A DNA stretch of 26,909 bases from CAYWNA01 sp964459305 (GTDB taxonomy: Bacteria; Planctomycetota; Planctomycetia; Pirellulales; Pirellulaceae): the NCBI GenBank assembly GCA_964459305.1, contig CAYWNA010000179.1, positions 1 to 26,909 of the forward strand. The letters run 5' to 3'. Of the stretch, positions 15,852 through 24,228 are shown one piece after another. The notes below the pieces were generated by a model, which was not told the DNA's origin, made no database searches, and worked only from the letters and a program-made list of their open reading frames with translations. Every line of letters begins with the position of its first letter. Position 1 is the stretch's first letter. The position numbers and the translations under genes were made by a program.

Positions 15852-17237
15852 ATGATTGTTTCCCGACGAGACTTCCTGACCGCTGCGGCGGCCGGTACGA
15901 TGCTCGGTGCTGCCGGCGTCGAGCAGCCACCGCTGCGAATTGCCACGTTTCAAGCCGACGTCACGCCGCCGCTGGGGAGTCCCCTGGGTGTCGGATTCTA
16001 TGGACCGGCAAAGAAGATTCTCGATCCGCTCAGTGCCCGCGGTATCGTCTTGTGGGGCCAGCAGCCTCCCGTCGTTCTTTGTGCCGTTGATTGGATACTT
16101 ATCGCCAATGCCGCCTACGACGCCTGGCGCGAGGGCTTGGCCAAGGCCGTTGGTACAACGGCCGATCGCGTGGCCGTGCACGTGGTCCACCAACACAACG
16201 CTCCCGGTGTGGACTACTCGGCCGAGGAGATTCTGGCTGGCTATGGTCTGGGCAGTCGAATGTATGACAAAACGTTCGCCGAGGAGACTCTGGCACGCGT
16301 GTGCGAAGCGGCTGGAAAGGCGGCCAAACAGGCGGTCGGGGTGACCCATGTCGGCTGCGGCCTGGGCAAAGTGGAGAAGGTCGCATCCAGCCGCCGGATC
16401 TTCAATCCCGATGGGACGTTGCGGTTCTGGCGCAGCAGCGCCGGCGGCAGCAAGGAAATGAAAGCCGCGTCCGAGGGGCTGATCGACCCGTACGTCCGAC
16501 TCTTGAGCTTCTGGAACGGTGACCGGCCGCTGGCTGCAATGACCTACTATGCCTGCCACTCGTGCGCCTTCTATCGGCGCGGCGGTGTCAGCTCTGAGAT
16601 CATGGGCCTGGCCCGTGCTGACCGCGAGGCGACGCTTTCAGGAGTGACCCACGTCCACTTCAACGGCGCCGGCGGAGACATTGCCGTGGGCAAGTACAAC
16701 GACAACACCGTTCAAACCCGACCCCGGTTGGCCGCGCGACTGGCGGCTGGGATGAAGGCGGCCTGGGAAACGCAGCAGAAGACGCCGGTTGCCGCCGGCG
16801 ACATGGGCTGGCGAGTTTGTCCGGTCAGTTTGCCGGTGCGCAAGGGTCTGACGGAGCAATCCTGTCTGGCGCAGTTGGAGAACACTAAGGCCGGTGTGAA
16901 GCAGAAAATCAAACCCGCCCGCGATCTTGCTTGGCTACGTCGCACGCGAGCGGGGCACCGGATCAATTTGAGTTGTCTTCGTATCGGCCCGGCCTACGTG
17001 CTTCACATGCCGGGCGAGTTGTTCGTCGAGTACCAATTGGCTGCTCAGAAAATGCGGGCGGACGATTTCGTCTGCATGGCCGCCTACGGCGACCACGGAC
17101 CCTCGTACATCGGCACGAAGTCGCTCTACGAAGAAGGCGGCTACGAGTCAACTCGTTCGTGTACCGCGCCGGAAGTGGAGAGCGTGCTCATGTCAGCGGT
17201 GCGAGAATTGCTGGATGTGAAACCACAATCTGAATGA
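15852..17237 (+). CDS. Neutral/alkaline ceramidase-like hydrolase, Tat-exported (copy 1)
   Basis: Member of the neutral/alkaline non-lysosomal ceramidase N-domain superfamily, zinc amidases; planctomycete members have no established substrate. The N-terminal Tat signal is MIVSRRDFLTAAAAGTMLGA. The mature start LRIATFQADVTPPLGSPL is typical for the family. A His-x-His pair at 113 and 115 (HQHNAPG) corresponds to the zinc-ligand HTHSGPG of true ceramidases. The centre holds FNGAGGDIAVGKYN (Asn271, Asp276), replacing the ceramidase GDVSPN-type block, and the C-terminus has HMPGELFVEYQLAAQKM and MAAYGDHGPSYIGT. The 461 residues lack the ceramidase C-terminal domain. The start is supported by AAAGGAGG at 15838-15845. 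A close paralog lies at 21768 on the far side of the CxxCH gene. It more probably acts on a glycan-derived compound than on ceramide, which is inference. Confidence 0.82.
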   Translation: MIVSRRDFLTAAAAGTMLGAAGVEQPPLRIATFQADVTPPLGSPLGVGFYGPAKKILDPLSARGIVLWGQQPPVVLCAVDWILIANAAYDAWREGLAKAVGTTADRVAVHVVHQHNAPGVDYSAEEILAGYGLGSRMYDKTFAEETLARVCEAAGKAAKQAVGVTHVGCGLGKVEKVASSRRIFNPDGTLRFWRSSAGGSKEMKAASEGLIDPYVRLLSFWNGDRPLAAMTYYACHSCAFYRRGGVSSEIMGLARADREATLSGVTHVHFNGAGGDIAVGKYNDNTVQTRPRLAARLAAGMKAAWETQQKTPVAAGDMGWRVCPVSLPVRKGLTEQSCLAQLENTKAGVKQKIKPARDLAWLRRTRAGHRINLSCLRIGPAYVLHMPGELFVEYQLAAQKMRADDFVCMAAYGDHGPSYIGTKSLYEEGGYESTRSCTAPEVESVLMSAVRELLDVKPQSE

Positions 17238-17264
17238 AAGACCGCGTAGAAGGAACCTGACATC

Positions 17265-20200
17265 GTGCATCATTCCCAATCGAACAATCGTTCATTCATC
17301 TTGGCCATGGCCTTGACTTCGATATGCCCATTCGCGGCCCAAGCTCAGACCGGATCGCTGAAAGTCGATATCGGCCGTGCTGGTACGACTGGCTCAATCA
17401 ACGCCGTTCAATCCGGTTTTGAGGAATTCGCCGTGGCCAATAAGGACGGCGTGCCGATGGGGCGGGCTGCGAGCGGGCAGTCGAAGTCCTTCGCCAGTCC
17501 GCTTGGGCAGGACGGGCATGTGACCGTCTCTCTCAGCACGCCCGACGGCAAATTCAACTCACTCGGATTTCGCCACCGCGGGCAGGCGGACTCGACGTTG
17601 GGTGATCTGGCCGAGGATTTCGTGTTCAACGAGGCGCAACTGGATCTGACGCTGGCGAATCTCAAACCTGGACTGTACGGCATAACGACTTGGCACCACG
17701 ATCCCAGCCACGCGGGCGGAATGATCGACATTCGGATCGGCTCCCGCACGGCGGCAGGCGGTTTGGTTCAGACCACGGGCTTCTCGGAAGAGCCTGCCGC
17801 CGCGACGTTCACTTTTCATGTCAACGGAACAGACCCAGTTGTTGTCCAACTTGTCAGCCAAACCAAGGATGATTCACTGGTGGCCTATTTGAACGGCTTT
17901 TCGCTCCATCCGATTCGGATCGTCGCGGCTTTCGACCAGGACGCGTCCACCAACCCAGTTACACAAACCATAGGTGGACGAGACGACGGGGCCTTTGCCT
18001 CACTCCATAGCGGCCAAGACGCCGAAGGCACCGCAGCGCCGTCGAACAGCGACGACGGCATCAAGCTCACGGTCGCGGGCGCACGCCCAAGCGACTGCCG
18101 CGACCGAGGTCCGGGCGGCAAGCTCGCCGGGCACGCCATGGCAAGTCTGCTGCGCGACTTCATCTTCCTCGATGCAACACCCTCGCAGCAAACCGGCGGA
18201 AATATGAGTGTGATGATCGAGGGTCTCCAGCCCAGCAGCCCGTACCTTTTGACTTGGTATGCCTACGAAAACGGACCTTACGTCGTCACGCCCATGTTCG
18301 TGTACCAGGACAAGGTTGCCAAGGAAAACCTGCTGTTCGCAACGGCCGATCGGTTCTTGTACGCCAAGGCCGACCGCATTCGCACCGACGCGTCGCCCGA
18401 AGCCGCCTGCGATACGTTTTTGACCACCAGCGACGAGAATGGAAAGATCGTGATGATCGCCGGGCGCGGCTCCGTTGTCGGTTCGGACGACAGCAACCAA
18501 GGTGCCACGATCACCTACTTCAACGGGCTGACCGTGGCCGCCGTCGATAGATTGCCAAGTGAGTGGCTGAACCGATTTGCCAAACGCCCCAAGCTGCTGA
18601 CCAGAACCGCCCGCAATCCGTCAGGTGACTCGTTGACGAAAGACTACTCGTCCGAGGTCGAACTGATTCCACCTACCGAGCCGAAAGACGCGGAAGCAAC
18701 GTTCGAAGTGGAACCCGGTTTCCACATCGAGTTGGTGGCGGCCGAGCCGTTGGTGATGGATCCGGTCGGGATGTCGTTCGACGAACGCGGCAGACTGTTC
18801 GTGGCCGAGATGCGAGGCTACAACCAAGGGAATCGGGTCCCCGCAAGCGAGGCCCGCAAGCTGGCGATGGAGACAACCAAACTGGGATGTGTCAAGCTGC
18901 TGGAGGATACGGACGGCGACGGCCGTTTCGACAAATCCACGGTCTATGTCGACGATCTCATCTGGCCCAATGGCGTCTTTGCCTACGACGGCGGCGTGTT
19001 TGTGGCTGCAGCTCCGGACTTGTTGTACTGCAAGGACACGAATGGCGATGGGCGGGCGGACGTTCGTAATGTGGTCTTGACCGGCTTCGGCTACGGCAAC
19101 TGGCAACACTTGCCCAATAGCTTCCGCTGGGGTCTTGATAACCGCATTCACGGCGCCAGCGCCTCCGGCGGCGGTTCGATTCGCAACCCCATAAATCCCG
19201 ATGATAAGCCCGTCCAGTTGCGCGGCCGCGACTTCGCCTTCGACCCGCAAACATTGCACCTTGCGCCGACGAACAGCAGCGCCCAGTTCGGGCTGACCTT
19301 CGACGATTGGGGTCGGAAGTTCCTTTGTAGCAATAGCGCGCATATTCTCTTGGTTTTCTATGAAGATCGCTACGTGGCTCGCAACCCGTACCTGGCCGCC
19401 CCGCGTTCCTCGCGCCTGATCGCGGCTGCGGGTACGTTGGCGCCCGTGTTCCGCATCAGTCCGCCGGAGCCGCACCGAGTCGTATGGATGCGAATGCGGA
19501 CATCCGGAGTGATCAAGGGGATCGTCGAGAAGGGCGGCGCAGTGACCGGCTACATTACCGCGGCCGGCGGTACGACCATCTATCGCGGCGATGCGTGGCC
19601 CGCGAAGTATCGCAACAACTCGTTCACGCCGGAATGCTCCGGAAACCTGATACACCGCAACGTGCTGGAACCCAACGGCGTGGGACTGATCGCTCGACGT
19701 GTGGACAAGAACCGCGAGTTTCTCGCGTCGCGCGACATCTGGTTCCGGCCGGTCAACATGCGTAACGGACCCGACGGCAACCTCTACATCGCCGACATGT
19801 ACCGTCAAGTAATCAACGAGGGCGTGGTACTGCCGCCGGCGCTCAGGAAGTCTTTCGACCTCACGGAAGGTTCCAGCCACGGCCGCATCTACCGCGTCGT
19901 GCCCGACGGATTCAAGCAGCCGACGATTCCTGATCTCGGCAAGGCCACTACGACCGAGTTGGTGAGCCTGTTGGAACACCCCAATGCTTGGCACCACGTG
20001 ACCGCCGCCCGGCTGCTCTACCAGCGCCAGGACAAGGCGGCGATCAGGCCGCTCGTCAAGCTGGCTGCCGAGTCGCGATCACCACTGGGTCGGCTGCACG
20101 CGATGTACGCCCTGGATGGTCAGTGTCGCCTTTCGCTCAGCGAAAGTAGCGCTGATCCCGACGCCACTTTCGCGGAGCGAAAGGCGACTCTTCTCCGGCG

Positions 20201-21620
20201 TCTGGATGACCCGCATCCGCGCGTACGTCAGCACGCAGTGCGTCTGGCCGAAAGGGTATTGGGCGATTCACACGCTATCCAAGAAAAGCTCTTCTCGATG
20301 GTCGACGACAGTGATCCGCTTGTCCGCTATCAACTGGCTTTCACCCTGGGGGAGATTCCTGGCGAGCGGGCAACTGCAGCCCTGGCCGCCATAGCCGCCC
20401 GCGACGCCACCGACCAGTGGATCCGCCTGGCCGTGCTCAGTTCCTCGACGGGCCGTACGGGCGACCTGTTCGCTCACCTTATCGCCGATTCGCAATGGCG
20501 AACGTCGGCTGGCGGCTGGCTCTTGCTCGAACAGCTTGCCGAGCAAGCAGGGCTGCACGGCCGCGGCGATCAGGTTGACAAATTGGCCCAGTCGCTAGAA
20601 AGACTCACGGCCAAAGAGAAGCCACTTCTACACGCTGTCGTTCGAGGCCTTTTTCGAGGCATGGACAAGCTGGACAGCCCACTGCGCCAGACTCTCATAT
20701 CACGTCGCGATTCGATCCTCACGCGTGCACTGGCCGAAATGCTCGACGTGGCAAGGCGACACGCGCGGGATTCCGGCCAACCGGTCGAACGCCGCGTGGA
20801 AGCGATTCAATCGTTGACGCTTGGGTCGTACAAGGAGGCTGCGGAGATCTTGGGCGAGATGCTTGACGGCCGCCAGCCGCAGGCGGTTGCCGTGGCGGCC
20901 GTAGAAACGCTGGGCCGTTTCCCCAACGCATCAGTCGCCCAGACCATCGTCGACGTGTGGGCCCAACTGACGCCACGATTGCGAAACGCGGCCACCGAGG
21001 CACTGTTCGCTCGCCGCGAGCGTTTGCCTGTTCTGCTGGCCGCCATCGACGATGGAACGGTCCGTCGGTCCCAACTCGATCCGACGCGAATCCAAACACT
21101 GCTCGCTCATCCCGACCGGCAGATTCGCGAAGAGGCGACGCGCCTGCTCGGCAGCGACGTGACCGGCGATCGGGAAAAAGTCGTCACCGCCTACCGCGAA
21201 TCGCTCGAACTGCCCGCCGACGTCGGTCGCGGCAAGGCCGTGTTCAAGCGTGAATGCGCAAAGTGCCACCGGCTGGAAGGCGTCGGCTATGATCTTGGGC
21301 TTCCCTTGGCCGCGATCAAGGACCGAGGCAAGGAAGGCATCTTGCTGAACACGCTCGACCCGAACCGCAACATCAATCCAGAGTACGTCAGCTACATCGT
21401 GATCACCGACGACGGCCGCTCGCTCACAGGAATGATTGCCGCCGAGGCGGCCAACAGCATCACGCTCAAACGCGCCGAAGGCGAAAGCGACACGGTGCTT
21501 CGAGCAGAAATCGACGAACTGGTCGATACCGGCGTCTCGATCATGCCCGAAGGTTTGGAGAAGCAACTCACCAAACAAGACATGGCCGATTTGATAAACT
21601 ACCTGATGTCGGTCAACTGA
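17265..21620 (+). CDS. PVC-type CxxCH cytochrome with sugar-dehydrogenase-like propeller and HEAT repeats
   Basis: A 1451-residue exported protein, probably an electron-accepting dehydrogenase. GTG 17265 (AAGGAA upstream) starts a signal peptide (SFILAMALTSICPFAAQAQ). Two similar beta-sandwich modules follow (about 25-215 and 218-430); compare FVFNEAQLDL...LNGFSLHPI with FIFLDATPSQ...FNGLTVAAV. The six-bladed 'membrane-bound dehydrogenase' propeller spans about 475-882 (VAAEPLVMDPVGMSFDERGR, LLEDTDGDGRFDKS, WFRPVNMRNGPDGNLYIADM). HEAT repeats cover about 890-1300, and a cytochrome c domain ends the protein with CAKCH (Cys1331-His1335) and a likely axial Met1427 in SIMPEGLEKQL. Residues 953-976 (bases 20121-20191) are encoded by a palindromic DNA repeat inserted in frame. 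The gene sits between the two ceramidase-like paralogs, suggesting that it oxidises their substrate or product. The substrate is unknown. Confidence 0.9.
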   Translation: MHHSQSNNRSFILAMALTSICPFAAQAQTGSLKVDIGRAGTTGSINAVQSGFEEFAVANKDGVPMGRAASGQSKSFASPLGQDGHVTVSLSTPDGKFNSLGFRHRGQADSTLGDLAEDFVFNEAQLDLTLANLKPGLYGITTWHHDPSHAGGMIDIRIGSRTAAGGLVQTTGFSEEPAAATFTFHVNGTDPVVVQLVSQTKDDSLVAYLNGFSLHPIRIVAAFDQDASTNPVTQTIGGRDDGAFASLHSGQDAEGTAAPSNSDDGIKLTVAGARPSDCRDRGPGGKLAGHAMASLLRDFIFLDATPSQQTGGNMSVMIEGLQPSSPYLLTWYAYENGPYVVTPMFVYQDKVAKENLLFATADRFLYAKADRIRTDASPEAACDTFLTTSDENGKIVMIAGRGSVVGSDDSNQGATITYFNGLTVAAVDRLPSEWLNRFAKRPKLLTRTARNPSGDSLTKDYSSEVELIPPTEPKDAEATFEVEPGFHIELVAAEPLVMDPVGMSFDERGRLFVAEMRGYNQGNRVPASEARKLAMETTKLGCVKLLEDTDGDGRFDKSTVYVDDLIWPNGVFAYDGGVFVAAAPDLLYCKDTNGDGRADVRNVVLTGFGYGNWQHLPNSFRWGLDNRIHGASASGGGSIRNPINPDDKPVQLRGRDFAFDPQTLHLAPTNSSAQFGLTFDDWGRKFLCSNSAHILLVFYEDRYVARNPYLAAPRSSRLIAAAGTLAPVFRISPPEPHRVVWMRMRTSGVIKGIVEKGGAVTGYITAAGGTTIYRGDAWPAKYRNNSFTPECSGNLIHRNVLEPNGVGLIARRVDKNREFLASRDIWFRPVNMRNGPDGNLYIADMYRQVINEGVVLPPALRKSFDLTEGSSHGRIYRVVPDGFKQPTIPDLGKATTTELVSLLEHPNAWHHVTAARLLYQRQDKAAIRPLVKLAAESRSPLGRLHAMYALDGQCRLSLSESSADPDATFAERKATLLRRLDDPHPRVRQHAVRLAERVLGDSHAIQEKLFSMVDDSDPLVRYQLAFTLGEIPGERATAALAAIAARDATDQWIRLAVLSSSTGRTGDLFAHLIADSQWRTSAGGWLLLEQLAEQAGLHGRGDQVDKLAQSLERLTAKEKPLLHAVVRGLFRGMDKLDSPLRQTLISRRDSILTRALAEMLDVARRHARDSGQPVERRVEAIQSLTLGSYKEAAEILGEMLDGRQPQAVAVAAVETLGRFPNASVAQTIVDVWAQLTPRLRNAATEALFARRERLPVLLAAIDDGTVRRSQLDPTRIQTLLAHPDRQIREEATRLLGSDVTGDREKVVTAYRESLELPADVGRGKAVFKRECAKCHRLEGVGYDLGLPLAAIKDRGKEGILLNTLDPNRNINPEYVSYIVITDDGRSLTGMIAAEAANSITLKRAEGESDTVLRAEIDELVDTGVSIMPEGLEKQLTKQDMADLINYLMSVN
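20125..20188. repeat. Palindromic element inserted in frame inside the CxxCH gene
   Basis: Arm 20125-20147 starts GTCGCCTTTCGCTCAGCG; arm 20166-20188 starts ACTTTCGCGGAGCGAAAG. They pair at 22 of 23 positions around an 18-base loop, and each arm also contains a TTTCGCT-AGCGAAA palindrome. Translated in frame it gives a polar, Ser-rich stretch (CRLSLSESSADPDATF AERKAT) between MYALDG and LLRRLDDPHPRVRQHAVRLA. In HEAT-repeat proteins of this type, those two segments are normally almost contiguous. The element keeps the frame open and adds about 21 residues in a loop between helices. Confidence 0.8.
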
Positions 21621-21660
21621 TTCGTGAAACCCTGACGCGGCATGTGCCAAAAAAACTAGC

Positions 21661-21740
21661 CGTAGGACAGGATTGCATCCTGTCCAGACAGGTTGAAAAC
21701 CTATCCTACAAAAGAATGCCCAAGGCTTGGGCGTCCTACG
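21661..21740. repeat. Composite three-hairpin palindromic element
   Basis: Bounded by an exact inverted pair, CGTAGGAC (21661-21668) and GTCCTACG (21733-21740). Inside are three successive hairpins: GGACAGGA/TCCTGTCC (21665-21685), an AGGTT-GAAA-ACCT hairpin (about 21688-21703) and GCCCAA/TTGGGC (21718-21732). It fills most of the 147-base gap between the CxxCH gene and the second ceramidase-like gene, the longest gap in the operon. It could attenuate or process the mRNA; it is most simply a dispersed repeat. Confidence 0.72.
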
Positions 21741-21767
21741 ATACTGAAACCCTAACGGAGCTCCACC

Positions 21768-23159
21768 ATGAGTGTTACCCGACGAGATTTCCTGGCCGCT
21801 GCGGCGGCAGGTACGTTGCTTGGTGCTGCCCGTGCCGAGACGCCCTCACTGCGGATTGCCACGTTTCAAGCCGACGTGACGCCGCCATTGGGAGTGCCGC
21901 TTTGCCACGGAAACGTGATGCCCGCCAAAAGGATCGTCGATCCGCTGAGTGCGCGCGGGATCATCCTGTTTGCCACGGGTGGACCGATTGTGCTTTGCGC
22001 CGTCGATTGGACGGGAATCGGCAACGCGGCACACGATGTGTGGCGAGAGAAATTGGCGGAGGCGGCCGGCACAACCGCCGATCGCGTGGCCGTGCATGTC
22101 TGTCACCAGCACGACGCACCGGCGGCCGATTACTCCTCCGGAGAAATCCTGGCCGCCCACGGCATGAAAGACGTTATGTTTGACCTCGCGTTCGCCGAAG
22201 AAGGCCTGAGTCGGGTTGTCCAGGCGGTGCGCGAAGCCGCTGCCGGACCGCGACGTGTGACGCACCTGGGCTACGGCAAGGGGGAGGTCGACAAAGTCGC
22301 TTCCACTCGGCGCGTGCTCACACCGGACGGGAAACTCGCCTTCTGGCGCAGCTCCCGTGGCGGCAACAAGCGAGGTAGTGCCGCGCCCGAGGGACTCATC
22401 GACCCATATCTCCGAACGATCAGCTTCTGGGACGGCGACGACCCGCTGGTGGCGATCAACTATTACGCCTGTCACGGACAAAGCTACTACGGCCGGGGCG
22501 GAGTGAGCGGTGACATCATCGGCATCGCCCGCTTGCTCCGAGAAAACGAATTGCCTGGCGTGGCCCAACTCTATTTCGACGGCGCCGGCGGTAACATCGC
22601 CTGCGGAAAGTACAACAACGGTTCGCCGGAAAACCGGCCTGTGCTGGCCGAACGCCTCGCCCAAGGCATGAAGCTCGCGTGGCAGTCGCAGAAGAAAGTA
22701 CCGATCGAGGCGGCCGATGTCCGTTGGCAAGTCCATCCGGCGAGCCTGCCCGTCCGCGAGTATATCACCGAGAAACGGTGTCTGGACAAGTTGAACAACC
22801 CCAAGCTCTCTAACCAGCAGCGAACGTTCGCCGCGCGCGAACTAGCTTTCTTTCGCCGTATGCAATCCGGGCACAAGATCCCGCTCACCTGCCTGGAGAT
22901 CGGTCCGGCCAGCGTGCTTCACATGCCGGGCGAGTTGTTTGTTGAGTATCAATTGGCTGCCCAGAAGATGCGTCCGGACAAGTTTGTCTGCATGGCGGCC
23001 TACGGCGAATACGGCACAGGCTACATCGGCACAGAGATTGCGTACAAACAGGGCGGCTACGAAACCGGCTACGTCTCGCGCGTGGCCCCGGAAGTAGAAG
23101 ACGTGCTGATGTCGGCGATGCGTCAGTTGTTGGATGTGAAAGCCCCCTCTTCAGAATAG
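21768..23159 (+). CDS. Neutral/alkaline ceramidase-like hydrolase, Tat-exported (copy 2)
   Basis: Paralog of the gene at 15852, with the same superfamily and the same caution about substrate. Tat signal MSVTRRDFLAAAAAGTLLGA, then LRIATFQADVTPPLGVPL. The zinc-type pair His113/His115 (CHQHDAP) and the central block FDGAGGNIACGKYN keep the same residue numbers as in copy 1. Compared with copy 1, Asn271 is Asp and Asp276 is Asn here. The C-terminus has HMPGELFVEYQLAAQKM and MAAYGEYGTGYIGTE. GGAG at 21757-21760, seven bases upstream, supports the start. At 463 residues the two copies are nearly equal in length and strongly alike throughout, including at DNA level around the mature N-terminus, so they probably arose by duplication around the CxxCH gene. 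The next gene starts 19 bases downstream. Confidence 0.82.
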   Translation: MSVTRRDFLAAAAAGTLLGAARAETPSLRIATFQADVTPPLGVPLCHGNVMPAKRIVDPLSARGIILFATGGPIVLCAVDWTGIGNAAHDVWREKLAEAAGTTADRVAVHVCHQHDAPAADYSSGEILAAHGMKDVMFDLAFAEEGLSRVVQAVREAAAGPRRVTHLGYGKGEVDKVASTRRVLTPDGKLAFWRSSRGGNKRGSAAPEGLIDPYLRTISFWDGDDPLVAINYYACHGQSYYGRGGVSGDIIGIARLLRENELPGVAQLYFDGAGGNIACGKYNNGSPENRPVLAERLAQGMKLAWQSQKKVPIEAADVRWQVHPASLPVREYITEKRCLDKLNNPKLSNQQRTFAARELAFFRRMQSGHKIPLTCLEIGPASVLHMPGELFVEYQLAAQKMRPDKFVCMAAYGEYGTGYIGTEIAYKQGGYETGYVSRVAPEVEDVLMSAMRQLLDVKAPSSE

Positions 23160-23178
23160 ACAGCACGAGGCTTCTACG

Positions 23179-24171
23179 GTGAACTCACAAGAAATCGTTC
23201 GTCGAGCAATCGAATTCGACAAACCGCCACGGATTCCGTTTTGGCAACACTGGAACCACAAGACGGCGGAGTTCCCGGACGACGTGCACAACATTTGGGA
23301 AATGGATCGGGCCGAAGCCGGTTGGTTCTTTGACAATCCCGGCATGGACGATTGGGGCTGTGGCTGGAGCACGACCGACGTACAGAACATCGGCCAGGTG
23401 ACCGACTGCCCGCTGAACGATTGGTCGACCCTGGAGAGCTACCGGCCGCCGGACCCCCGCAACCCGTTCTATTACGATCGGCTCGGTCCGATGATCGACC
23501 AGGCCGCCGGACGTTACGTGTGTCTTACGGCTCATTCGCTGCTGTTCTCGCGACTCCATAAGCTGCGCGGCTTTGTCAACACGATGGAGGACTTCTACCT
23601 GGAGGCGGAACGCGTGCACCGCGTGTTGGACATGATCGTCGACTTCAAGCTCGGACAAATTGACGAGCTGCGCCGTCGTTTCGGCGACCGCATTCACGGG
23701 TTGTTCGTGGCCGATGACTGGGGCACGCAGGACGGACCGTTCGTGGGCAAGAACATCTTGGACGACTTCTTTGTGCCCCGTTACAGGAAGATCTTCGATG
23801 CCATCCACGACTGCGGATGGCACGTGGTTCTTCATAGTTGCGGCCGGATCAATGACTTCGTGCCCACGTTCATCGAGCTGGGCGTGGACGTGTTGAACAT
23901 GCAACAGACATTGAGCTACGGCTTGGAGCCGTTCGGTCAGCAGTTTCGAGGCAAGGTCTGTTTTGCCGCCACGGTAGACATCCAGGCAACGATGCCCGAT
24001 TGTGTCGAAAGCGATATCCGCGGTCAAGTCAGGATGCTGCTCGAAAACTGGCGCACATCGGCAGGAGGACTGATCGCTTTTGACTACGGCGATTGGACGG
24101 CCATTGGTGTCGACGAGGAGGCTTTTCGCATCATGTTCGACGAATTCCGTGTGGCTGGCGAGCGTGGGTGA
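23179..24171 (+). CDS. Uroporphyrinogen-decarboxylase-family protein (cobamide methyltransferase-like)
   Basis: URO-D superfamily barrel, 330 residues, cytoplasmic. GTG 23179 is used, with GAGG upstream. The N-terminus MNSQEIVRRAIEFDKPPRIP is the typical start of catabolic members (R.A..f..PdRiP), not of heme-biosynthetic HemE. HVVLHSCGRINDFVPTFIEL, with His219, Cys221 and Gly222, matches the H-x-C-G zinc motif of MtaA/MtbA-type methyltransferases, and GVDVLNMQQ follows. HemE signatures were not seen. Such proteins move methyl groups between substrate or corrinoid and an acceptor, or act as unassigned lyases in sugar loci. No corrinoid-binding protein is encoded in the window, so a methyltransferase role (for example O-demethylation of a methylated sugar) is only a suggestion. 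It lies mid-operon, 19 bases after the ceramidase-like gene and 57 before the next. Confidence 0.82.
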   Translation: MNSQEIVRRAIEFDKPPRIPFWQHWNHKTAEFPDDVHNIWEMDRAEAGWFFDNPGMDDWGCGWSTTDVQNIGQVTDCPLNDWSTLESYRPPDPRNPFYYDRLGPMIDQAAGRYVCLTAHSLLFSRLHKLRGFVNTMEDFYLEAERVHRVLDMIVDFKLGQIDELRRRFGDRIHGLFVADDWGTQDGPFVGKNILDDFFVPRYRKIFDAIHDCGWHVVLHSCGRINDFVPTFIELGVDVLNMQQTLSYGLEPFGQQFRGKVCFAATVDIQATMPDCVESDIRGQVRMLLENWRTSAGGLIAFDYGDWTAIGVDEEAFRIMFDEFRVAGERG

Positions 24172-24228
24172 ATAGAGTGAAGTGCATCCATACAATCCGT
24201 CGTTGTTGCCGGCAATAGGAGGTTTTCG

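Noticed and set aside
15852..17237. True ceramidase annotation
   Set aside because: The ceramidase GDVSPN-type block is replaced by NGAGGD and the C-terminal domain is missing, so only superfamily membership is claimed.
18621..19997. Minus-strand open frame (458 codons)
   Set aside because: Antisense to the propeller of the CxxCH protein, with no motif, and it spans a well-conserved domain on the other strand.
23179..24171. HemE (heme biosynthesis uroporphyrinogen decarboxylase)
   Set aside because: The N-terminus and the HSCG motif fit the catabolic methyltransferase-like branch, and the context is sugar catabolism, not heme synthesis.
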